Origin: DATARH01 sp035550515
GTDB lineage: Bacteria > Pseudomonadota > Alphaproteobacteria > ATCC43930 > CGMCC-115725
Reading direction: 5' to 3'
Assembly (NCBI GenBank): GCA_035550515.1
Contig: DASZOZ010000014.1
Coordinates: 1-28,575, forward strand
DNA length: 28,575 bases
The position numbers were made by a program, and so were the translations under genes. Below are positions 22,471-28,575 of the stretch, in pieces. Each line of letters opens with the position of its first letter. The first letter of the stretch is position 1. The notes under the pieces were generated by a model, which saw only the letters and a program-made list of their open reading frames with translations, ran no database searches and was not told where the DNA came from.

Positions 22471-24401
22471 TTGCCGGCCGCCAGTTTCATGTCGCGGTCG
22501 GCGATGACGGGCATGGCGGTGGCCTCGACAAAATGATGGGGCGCGGCCTCGATGAGGCGCGGCGGATTGTCGGGATGGCGGCGGAATGGCTCGGGCCACT
22601 CCCTCGGGTCGGAGGCCTTGTCCTCCATCAGCCGCGCGAAATCGAGCGGGTGCGCGAGGTCCGGTGCCGGCACGGCGGCGAGCAGCGCCTTGGTGTAGGG
22701 ATGCAGCGGCTCGCGGAACAGCACGCCGCGGCCGGCGATCTCGACGATGCGACCGGCGCACATCACCGCGACCCGGTCGGCGATGTAGTCGACCACGGCC
22801 AAATTGTGCGAAATGAAGATGTAGGTGAGGCCCAGCTTTTCCTTGAGGTCGATCAGCAGATTGAGGACCTGGGCCTGGATCGACACGTCGAGCGCGGAGA
22901 CCGGCTCGTCGCAGATCACCAGGTCGGGGCGCAGCGCCAGCGCGCGGGCGATGCCGATGCGCTGGCGCTGACCGCCCGAAAAACTGTGCGGGTAGCGCCG
23001 CAAATGGCGCGGATCGAGGCCGACGAGCGTGGCCAGCTCGGCGACGATCTCGCGCCGCGCCGCAGCGTCGCCGATGCCGTGGATCACCAGCGGCTCGCCG
23101 ATGATGTCGGCGACCGTCATGCGCGGGTTCAACGAACCGAACGGGTCCTGAAAAATGAACTGCACCTTGCGGCGGAACTGTTTCAGGTCGTCGCCGTCGA
23201 GCGCCAGCACGTCCAGGGCCTTGTCGCGGTCGTGAAAGACGACGCTGCCGCTGTCCGGGGTGACGGCGCGCAGCAGCAATTTCGACAGCGTGGTTTTGCC
23301 GCAGCCGCTCTCGCCGACCAGGCCGAGACACTCGCCGCGCGCGATGCTGAGGCTGACGCCGTCGACCGCGACCGCCCGGCCCGCCACCCCGCCGCCGAAA
23401 ATGCCGGCGCGGCGCAGGCTGTAGGTCTTGCGCAGGTCGACGCATTCGAGCAGCGGCGCCGCCCTGGCGGCGGCCGGGTCGAATGCAGGGGCCGCCCCGT
23501 TGGGCTTGCTCGGATGCGCCGCCATCAGGTAGGGCGCGTCGCCGGTCGGGATTTCGCGGATCGGCACCAGCCGCTCGCCCGGCTTCATGTCGAAACGCGG
23601 CACGGCGCGCAGCAGGGCCTGCAGATAGGGGTGCTCGGCGCGGCGGAAGATGTCTTCGAGCGACCCCGATTCCATGACCTCGCCGTGATACATCACGACG
23701 ATTTCCTCGGCGATGTTGGCGACCACGCCGAGATCGTGCGTGATCAGCAGCACCGCCATGTTGAGCTCGTGCTGCAGCTCGACGACGAGCTTCAGGATCT
23801 GCGCCTGGATCGTCACGTCGAGCGCGGTGGTCGGCTCGTCGAGGATCAGCAGCGCCGGGCGGCAGACCAGGGCCATCGCGATCATCGCCCGCTGGCGCAG
23901 GCCGCCGGACAATTCGAACGGATAGCTGCGCCAGGCGCGCGCCGGGTCGGGGAAACCGACCAGGCGCAACATGTCGATCCCCATTTCCTGGAGCTCGGCG
24001 CCGGCGCAGCCGCGATGCAGGGCCAGCGCCTCGCCGACCTGGTTGCCGACCGTATGCAGCGGCGACAGCGAGCTCATCGGCTCCTGGAAGACGATCGAGA
24101 TGCTGCCGCCCCGCAGCATCCGCATCTCCGGCCCGTCGGCGGCAAGCCGGGCAAGGTCGATCGGGCCGCGGTCGCTGCGCGGGTCGTCGAATAAAATCTG
24201 GCCGCCGGCGATCTCCCCGTTATGCGGCAGGATGCGCAGGATCGCCTGGCTGACGGTCGATTTGCCCGACCCGGATTCGCCGACGATCGCCACGGTCGAC
24301 CCGGGCCGCATGCGGAAACTGAGGCCCTTCACCGCGTCGATATGGCCGCCGGGTGTCGCGAAGCGCACCGACAGATCGCGGACCTGCAACAGCTCGCTCA
24401 T
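22467..24401 (-). CDS. Fused double ABC ATPase (OppD-OppF/YejF type)
   Basis: 644 residues with two complete nucleotide-binding domains. NBD1: Walker A GESGSGKST (41-49), signature LSGGLRQ (164-170), Walker B LLILDEP (184-190). NBD2: Walker A GESGCGKTT (363-371), signature FSGGQRQ (474-480), Walker B LVICDEP (494-500). Each domain is followed by the oligopeptide-transporter C-terminal region (EHPYLQALLRAVP and LHPYTKALLAAVP). It powers import by the two permeases; one fused protein replaces the separate OppD and OppF. It overlaps the binding-protein gene downstream and the small PH-like gene upstream by 4 nt each. Confidence 0.94.
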   Translation of the reverse strand: MSELLQVRDLSVRFATPGGHIDAVKGLSFRMRPGSTVAIVGESGSGKSTVSQAILRILPHNGEIAGGQILFDDPRSDRGPIDLARLAADGPEMRMLRGGSISIVFQEPMSSLSPLHTVGNQVGEALALHRGCAGAELQEMGIDMLRLVGFPDPARAWRSYPFELSGGLRQRAMIAMALVCRPALLILDEPTTALDVTIQAQILKLVVELQHELNMAVLLITHDLGVVANIAEEIVVMYHGEVMESGSLEDIFRRAEHPYLQALLRAVPRFDMKPGERLVPIREIPTGDAPYLMAAHPSKPNGAAPAFDPAAARAAPLLECVDLRKTYSLRRAGIFGGGVAGRAVAVDGVSLSIARGECLGLVGESGCGKTTLSKLLLRAVTPDSGSVVFHDRDKALDVLALDGDDLKQFRRKVQFIFQDPFGSLNPRMTVADIIGEPLVIHGIGDAAARREIVAELATLVGLDPRHLRRYPHSFSGGQRQRIGIARALALRPDLVICDEPVSALDVSIQAQVLNLLIDLKEKLGLTYIFISHNLAVVDYIADRVAVMCAGRIVEIAGRGVLFREPLHPYTKALLAAVPAPDLAHPLDFARLMEDKASDPREWPEPFRRHPDNPPRLIEAAPHHFVEATAMPVIADRDMKLAAGK

Positions 24402-24922
24402 CGCGCCGGCACCCTGATGCCGAGCGCCTGGAGGTTGGCGGCGGTCGCTTCGCTCAGTTCGAGGCCGTGCTCCGCCGCCGCGGTCGCGGCATGACGCACC
24501 AGCCGGTCAAAGCCGTCGAGCCGGCTGTCGAGGCTGAGCCGCGCTCTCCCGGCGCCCAGTTCGAGCTGCATCCAGCCGCTCTTGCGGTCGCGCCGCGTCG
24601 AGTAGAAGGCGAGCTTCATGCGGTCGAGCCGGTCCCAGGGGATGGTCGCCGAGCGCAGGCCGGTGGCGCGCAGCCCGGCATCGCTGACCTCGAGCCTGGT
24701 GCCGTGACGCAGCGCGGTGCGGATGGCGAAGGCACCGAAGATCGCCGCGAACCCGCCGAGCACCACGGCGGCCACGCTGCCGACCGAGACCGTCGCGAGG
24801 ATCGCGCCGCTGGGCACCAGGCCCGCCGCGGCCCGCAGGTAATCGCCGGCCATGGCCGACGCCGGATAGCCGAACCGCGCGACATCGGGCGCGGCACTGC
24901 CCGCCGCCTCGATCTGCGTCAT
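24398..24922 (-). CDS. Small membrane protein with a bacterial PH-like domain
   Basis: 174 residues from the ATG at 24922. Two hydrophobic segments (about 31-47 and 48-67) are followed by a soluble part with TRLEVSDAGLRATGLRSATIPWDRLDRMKL. The alternation of strands and the IPW motif resemble bacterial PH-like (DUF304-type) domains that follow two transmembrane helices. The function is unknown; such proteins often sit in the inner membrane and are thought to bind partners. It overlaps both neighbours by 4 nt (the deacetylase upstream and the ATPase downstream), so it is firmly in the operon. The longer frame to 25651 is a shadow of the deacetylase. Confidence 0.65.
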   Translation of the reverse strand: MTQIEAAGSAAPDVARFGYPASAMAGDYLRAAAGLVPSGAILATVSVGSVAAVVLGGFAAIFGAFAIRTALRHGTRLEVSDAGLRATGLRSATIPWDRLDRMKLAFYSTRRDRKSGWMQLELGAGRARLSLDSRLDGFDRLVRHAATAAAEHGLELSEATAANLQALGIRVPAR

Positions 24923-25689
24923 GCGATCAGCTCGCCGATGCCGGCCCACCGCGCCGCCGCATGCGCGTCGACAAGGGCGCCGAAGCGGGCCAAAAACGCC
25001 TCGCTCGGCGCATCCAGCACCAGATGGTGGGTCAGCAGACCGACCGCCCCGCCATCGCCGGCCTCGCGCCGGGCGCGCAGCGCGACGACGAGGCCGCCGA
25101 GCGCGGCCGCCTCGCCGATAAAGCCGCGATCCGCGTGCCAGGCGACGATGTCGAGATGCACATCGATGGCGGCGATCCCCCTCGGCGGTGCGGTCTTGCG
25201 CGGCGCCATCTGCGAGACGGCGACAAACCCGGCCTCCGTGAGAAGCGGTACGAAGCGCTCGGAAAAGCGGTTCCACGGCGGCACGAAGACCGGGTGCGCG
25301 CGGCTGCCGAACAGCGTCCGCAGCCGCTTGCGCCCCTCGTCGAGTTCGTCGGCGACCTCGACCGGGTGGCGCTCCGGGGGATATTCGCTCTTCTTGCCGG
25401 AGGCGGCACGGTTGGCATGGCACCAGCCGTGATGCAGCACCGCGACCTGCGGCTGCCAGCGCAACGCGGCGGCGAGCGCGTCCTTCACGTCGGCGGGGAT
25501 CACCGCCAGCGCCAGCGGCGCGCCGTCGGCGACCGCCAGCAGACGATCGAGCTGAGGGTTCGGCATGGCCGCATCGTCGTCGCGCCACCAGAATCGGGCG
25601 ACCTTCCCGGCTTCCTCCCAGCGGTCCAGCTCGACCGCCAGGTCGGGCCATTCGGCGACCTTCGCCGCGACCTGCGGCATATATGTCAT
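24919..25689 (-). CDS. Polysaccharide deacetylase-like (NodB-type) protein
   Basis: 256 residues. RFWWRDDDA (Asp37, Asp38) is the first NodB-type motif, and HHGWCHAN gives His87 and His91, spaced as the metal histidines. PPWNRFSERF is the third motif and a late LLTHHLVLD the last. No signal peptide or membrane segment is present, so it probably acts in the cytoplasm on a lipid- or nucleotide-linked sugar, or it modifies a small acetylated sugar. An in-frame ATG four codons in is a second possible start; the upstream gene ends 49 nt away. Neighbouring glycosyltransferase genes support an amino-sugar or glycan role. Confidence 0.82.
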   Translation of the reverse strand: MTYMPQVAAKVAEWPDLAVELDRWEEAGKVARFWWRDDDAAMPNPQLDRLLAVADGAPLALAVIPADVKDALAAALRWQPQVAVLHHGWCHANRAASGKKSEYPPERHPVEVADELDEGRKRLRTLFGSRAHPVFVPPWNRFSERFVPLLTEAGFVAVSQMAPRKTAPPRGIAAIDVHLDIVAWHADRGFIGEAAALGGLVVALRARREAGDGGAVGLLTHHLVLDAPSEAFLARFGALVDAHAAARWAGIGELIA

Positions 25690-25738
25690 GTCGCGATGAT
25701 ACCGCCGACCGCGCCGCTAAAGAAGCCTCCCCACGCGC

Positions 25739-26878
25739 TCACGTGCCGGCAAGCTCCGCGATCAGCGCGGCCGAATGACGCGCGCCGCCGGTATCGAGCC
25801 CGACCGCGGCCGGCGTGCAGCGCGCGGCACGCTCGATCGCGGCGGCCAGAGCGGTAGGGGACAGCGCGTCCTCGCGCACCACCAGCGCGGCGCCGCGCGC
25901 CGCCAGATGCCCGGCGCGGATCAGCTGCTCGGTCTCGCGTTCGGCGGCAAACGGCACCAGCACGGCGCGGGCTCCCGCGGCCAGAAGGTCGAGGACGGTG
26001 TTGTAGCCGGCCTGGCTGACCGAAACGTGACAGCGGCGCAGCAGCGCCGGGAAATCGCGCCGGAACCGCTCGACGACGAGGCCGGCCGGCGCGGCGCGGC
26101 GAATCCCGTCGAGCTGCGCGTCGGTGAGGTTGGCCCCGGCGAGGATGCGCCAGGCGCGCGCCGCGAGGCAGCCGCCGCGCCGCGCGCCGAGCGCCGCCTC
26201 CAGCAGCGCCCGGCCCGTCGCCCCGCCGCCGGCCGAGACGAGGACCTCGCCGGGTTCGTCCCCTCCCCGTCCGTCGGCGATGGAGGGGGTGTCGGCGGCC
26301 ACATACCCGGTGTAGTGCAGCCGGTCGGCGATCTGCGGCGCGGCGGGAAAGGCGGCGTCGAACGGGATAAAGGCCGGATCGCCGTGGACCAGCACGGCGG
26401 CGAAATCATCGCGGATGCGCGCGACGATCTCGCCGAGGCGCACCGGGTCGGCGCGCACGGTGGGGATGTCTCGTACCGAGCAGATGACGGGCTTGCCGGC
26501 GGCGCGCGCGTCGGCGATCAACGGGTCCAGCTCGAAGCGGAAAGCGCGGCGGGCGAACGGGAACCCCTCGATGACCACCGCATCCGGCCGTGCCGCCGCC
26601 ACGGCGTCGCGCAGCGCCGCGCGGCGGACGGCGCGCAGGGCGTCATCGACCGGTGCGCCGCTCTCGTCGACCAGCGCGAATGTCGCATCGCGCGCGCGGA
26701 TCGGCGGCAGCTGAACGACGTCGACGCCGCCGGCGCGGGCGACGTCGGGGACCGGCGGCCCGCCCTGCACCAGCGTCACCGCGACACCGGCCTCGACCAG
26801 CGCTTCGGCGATGCGCAGCGAACGCTGCAGATGGCCGATGCCGAGCAGGTACTGCACATGGAAGAGGACGCGCGGCAT
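25739..26878 (-). CDS. Glycosyltransferase, GT28/MurG-like
   Basis: 379 residues from the ATG at 26878 (a GTG one codon earlier is possible). The N-terminus MPRVLFHVQYLLGIGHLQRS (G13-x-GH) is the GT-B opening of predicted glycosyltransferases of the MurG/COG4671 kind. The C-terminal donor domain has VLVSAGGGATG, then SVSQAGYNTVLDLLAAGARAVLVPFAAERETEQ, a typical nucleotide-sugar site. It should transfer a sugar from a nucleotide donor at the cytoplasmic face. Between the two domains is a Gly/Asp-rich stretch (DTPSIADGRGGDE) that may be a palindrome relic. The start meets the stop of the phosphatase gene. Confidence 0.85.
   Translation of the reverse strand: MPRVLFHVQYLLGIGHLQRSLRIAEALVEAGVAVTLVQGGPPVPDVARAGGVDVVQLPPIRARDATFALVDESGAPVDDALRAVRRAALRDAVAAARPDAVVIEGFPFARRAFRFELDPLIADARAAGKPVICSVRDIPTVRADPVRLGEIVARIRDDFAAVLVHGDPAFIPFDAAFPAAPQIADRLHYTGYVAADTPSIADGRGGDEPGEVLVSAGGGATGRALLEAALGARRGGCLAARAWRILAGANLTDAQLDGIRRAAPAGLVVERFRRDFPALLRRCHVSVSQAGYNTVLDLLAAGARAVLVPFAAERETEQLIRAGHLAARGAALVVREDALSPTALAAAIERAARCTPAAVGLDTGGARHSAALIAELAGT
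26262..26292 (-). repeat. Possible in-frame palindrome relic in the GT28-like gene
   Basis: The stretch has a CCCTCC-type arm and a GGAGGG-type arm around a centre that resembles the 9156-9263 repeat family. It encodes TPSIADGRGGDE between the two domains. The match is much weaker than at 28001-28037. Confidence 0.3.
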
Positions 26879-27450
26879 CACACAGCCAACGGGATGTTCA
26901 GCCGCTCGACGCTCGGCCGCCCGTCGGGGTCGAGCCGGAACAGATGCGCGGCCGACCAGTCGAGGCGGTGCGGCGGCTTGCCCAGCATGTCCCAGCCGGC
27001 GGCGAGCGCGAAGACCGGCCGGATCACCCCCTTATGCGTGACCGCCGCGGTGCCCGCCCCCGCGGCGGCGATCTCGGCGAGCAAGGGCCGCACCCGGTCT
27101 TGCACGTCGCGCGGGCTTTCGCCGCCGGGCGTGCGGAAATCGAGACCCTGCGCCTCCAGCTCGTCGATATCGGCATAGCGGGCGCGCAGCTCGCGCAACG
27201 TGTGGCCTTCCCACCTCCCCCACGACATTTCGGTGAGGCGCGGGTCGAGCAGCGGTGCAACGCCGAGCCGCGCCGCCGTTTCCCGCGCCCGGGCCAGCGG
27301 GCTGGCGAGAAAGCGGAACCCGGCAAGCTCGGCCGGCAGCCGCCAGGCCGGGATCGCGTCCGGGTCGAGCGGCGTGTCGCGCCGGCCTTGCAGCCGGCCT
27401 TGCCTGTTCCACACGGTCGGCATGTGGCGGATAAAGGCGATGAGGGTCAT
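26878..27450 (-). CDS. Histidine phosphatase family protein
   Basis: 190 residues from the ATG at 27450. The phosphohistidine motif is FIRHMPTVWN (Arg8, His9), with Met-Pro-Thr replacing the usual Gly-Glu-Thr. Other family residues are SPLARARETA (Arg54), EMSWGRWEG (Glu74) and VTHKGVIR (His139). These keep the catalytic core, so it should be an active phosphatase or mutase of the branch that includes CobC and alpha-ribazole phosphatase-like enzymes. Its substrate might be a sugar phosphate, given the flanking glycosyltransferases. It overlaps the GT4 stop by 4 nt. The longer frame to 27900 is out of frame with the GT4 gene. Confidence 0.87.
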   Translation of the reverse strand: MTLIAFIRHMPTVWNRQGRLQGRRDTPLDPDAIPAWRLPAELAGFRFLASPLARARETAARLGVAPLLDPRLTEMSWGRWEGHTLRELRARYADIDELEAQGLDFRTPGGESPRDVQDRVRPLLAEIAAAGAGTAAVTHKGVIRPVFALAAGWDMLGKPPHRLDWSAAHLFRLDPDGRPSVERLNIPLAV

Positions 27451-28574
27451 GCGGCGTGTGCCCGGTCGAGCCCGGCGATGATGGCGGCCAGCCGCGCCGC
27501 GGCCGCCGGCAGGTCGTGCTCGCGGCGCACCTTGTCGCGCGCCGCGGCGCCGAGCCCGGCGCGGCGCGCCGGATCGGCAAGCAGCGCGCGCAGCGCGGCG
27601 GCAAAAGCGTCGGCGTCGCCCGGCGGGGTCAGCAGGCCGGTCACGCCGTCGGCGACGATGTCGCCGACGCCGCCGCTCCGGCCCGCGACCACGGCCAGCC
27701 CGCTCGCCTGCGCTTCGAGCAGCGCCATGCCGAACGCTTCGTTGATCGCCGGCCAGACAAAGCAATCGGCGCCGGCGAGACGGCTGGCGATGGCCGCCTC
27801 GTCGAGCGCGCCGGCCTGGCGCACGCGGTCGCCGAGCGGCGCCAGCGCCGCCGTCACCTCGGCGCGCGCCGGACCGTCGCCGATCACTTCCAGCGACCAT
27901 GGCAGGTCGAGCATTGGCGTCAGCGCCGCGCCGAGCACCCGGTACGAGGCGAGCTTGTCACCCGGCCGCATCATCGCGACGGTGATCAGGCGCGGCGATG
28001 ACCCCCGCCCCGATCCTTCCCCGCCTGCGGGGACGGGAGCGGCGCCGTAGGACGCGGCGTCGAGGAAGGGCGGCAGCGCGACAAAGCGGTCCGCACCGGC
28101 GAGCAGCGGCAAGACCCCGTCGCGGTCGGCGGTGTTGAGGCCGATCACCCGGTCGGCGCGGCGCAGCGCCGCGGCGACCGCGCGATGGCCGATATCCCAC
28201 GGCCCGCCGGCGCGCTTCGCGGCGAACGACGCCTCGGCGACGACATAGGGGATGCCGAGCGCCGCCGACACCGCCGGCCCGAGCCAATCGGGCGCCTTGT
28301 AATAGAGGTGATAGGTGAACCACAGGCCGGGGGCGGTCTCCGGCCGGGCGCGCCAGCGGGCGATCAGCCGCTCGGCGGCCTGGCGGCCGTGCGCCGCCAG
28401 CTTCTTCTGGCGGAAGGCGCGGCCGAGCGGGTCGAAGCTGCGCAGATGCGCGGCAAGCACCGGCTCATGCCCCGCGAGCCGCAGCGCGTCGAGCAGCAGG
28501 CGCGCGACCCGGCGGTCGCCCGACGGCGTCGGGTGATCGGGCGGCTTCAGCGGTGCGTAGAAGGCGATGCGCAT
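27447..28574 (-). CDS. Glycosyltransferase family 4
   Basis: 375 residues; the ATG at 28574 lies 1 nt from the window end and MRIAFYAPLKPPDHPTPSGD is a natural GT4 opening, so the gene is probably complete. The donor-binding C-terminal domain has VAMMRPGDK (Arg203, Lys207), EVIGDGP, and the EX7E motif Glu279/Glu287 in NEAFGMALLEAQ, then LAVVAGRSGGVGDIV. It should be a retaining cytoplasmic glycosyltransferase using a nucleotide sugar. Residues 181-194 (PAGGEGSGRGSS region) are encoded by what looks like an inserted half-palindrome, in a loop just before the conserved RLITVAMMRPGDK strand. It is the first gene seen of the minus-strand operon. Confidence 0.9.
   Translation of the reverse strand: MRIAFYAPLKPPDHPTPSGDRRVARLLLDALRLAGHEPVLAAHLRSFDPLGRAFRQKKLAAHGRQAAERLIARWRARPETAPGLWFTYHLYYKAPDWLGPAVSAALGIPYVVAEASFAAKRAGGPWDIGHRAVAAALRRADRVIGLNTADRDGVLPLLAGADRFVALPPFLDAASYGAAPVPAGGEGSGRGSSPRLITVAMMRPGDKLASYRVLGAALTPMLDLPWSLEVIGDGPARAEVTAALAPLGDRVRQAGALDEAAIASRLAGADCFVWPAINEAFGMALLEAQASGLAVVAGRSGGVGDIVADGVTGLLTPPGDADAFAAALRALLADPARRAGLGAAARDKVRREHDLPAAAARLAAIIAGLDRAHAA
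28001..28037 (-). repeat. Half-palindrome inserted in frame in the GT4 gene
   Basis: Aligned without gaps, 31 of 37 bases agree with the arm of the 9156-9263 palindrome. It keeps the reading frame (about 12 codons, PAGGEGSGRGSS) and lies in a loop before the conserved donor-binding strand. Confidence 0.7.
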
Positions 28575-28575
28575 C

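Noticed and set aside
19993..22536. 847-codon + frame opposite the permease and binding-protein genes
   Set aside because: It crosses the intergenic palindrome and is a shadow of two clear ABC genes.
22533..24194. 553-codon + frame opposite the double ATPase
   Set aside because: The minus strand carries two full sets of Walker and signature motifs; this frame carries none.
1..28575. CRISPR arrays, tRNA or rRNA genes, transposases, phage genes
   Set aside because: None was seen. The repeats found are palindromes rather than regularly spaced direct repeats, and no transposase or integrase motif occurs in any plausible frame.
1..28575. A transcription regulator encoded in the window
   Set aside because: None of the well-supported genes has a recognisable helix-turn-helix domain, so local control must come from outside the window or from RNA elements.

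Overview
The window is about 28.6 kb of GC-rich DNA with the codon pattern, gene families and intergenic palindromes of an alphaproteobacterium, probably Rhodospirillales or Hyphomicrobiales-like. That placement is an inference from family content and base composition; there is no rRNA or marker gene. I see no tRNA, rRNA, CRISPR array, transposase, phage gene or transcription-factor gene. The content is catabolic and transport genes on the left and centre, and a long envelope-glycan plus peptide-importer operon on the right.

Left (1-5066): the 3' part of a D-erythronate dehydrogenase-like gene (+) ends 3 nt from a convergent MFS transporter (-). A 373-nt gap, a small lipoprotein-like gene (+), a lone branched-chain-type periplasmic binding protein (-) and a DUF1223 thioredoxin-like secreted protein (+) follow.

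Centre-left (5177-13042): a divergent pair, a UxaA-type sugar-acid dehydratase (-) and a 2-keto-3-deoxy-L-fuconate dehydrogenase-like SDR (+), is followed by an FAH-family 2,4-diketo-3-deoxy-sugar-acid hydrolase. Together these three could turn a six-carbon aldonate into pyruvate plus a lactate-type product. The + strand run continues with an AroM-family protein, an amidase, a VOC protein, a malate/L-lactate-type dehydrogenase, a GST and a tiny lipoprotein-like protein.

Centre (13059-18051): on the minus strand lie a non-haem Fe(II)/2OG-type oxygenase, a lactonase-like MBL hydrolase and a HAD phosphatase. On the plus strand lie a crotonase with one catalytic Glu replaced and a second MBL hydrolase. 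A 65-residue gene on the minus strand is divergent from the latter.

Right (18182-28574, all -): nine genes, mostly joined by 4-nt ATGA overlaps. In transcription order: GT4 glycosyltransferase, histidine phosphatase, GT28/MurG-like glycosyltransferase, polysaccharide deacetylase-like protein, small membrane PH-like protein, fused double ABC ATPase, peptide-type binding protein, and two Opp/Dpp/Yej-type permeases. The layout suggests that a surface glycan or glycolipid pathway and an oligopeptide-type importer are made together.

The most unusual layer is the set of palindromic repeats. At least five families sit between genes. One supplies the likely ribosome binding site and start codon of the amidase. 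One lies inside the ABC operon. One is flanked by a 28-bp direct repeat that overlaps the 3' ends of two convergent genes. A half-palindrome of one family appears to be inserted in frame in the GT4 gene, with a weaker candidate in the neighbouring GT28 gene, in the manner of Rickettsia palindromic elements.
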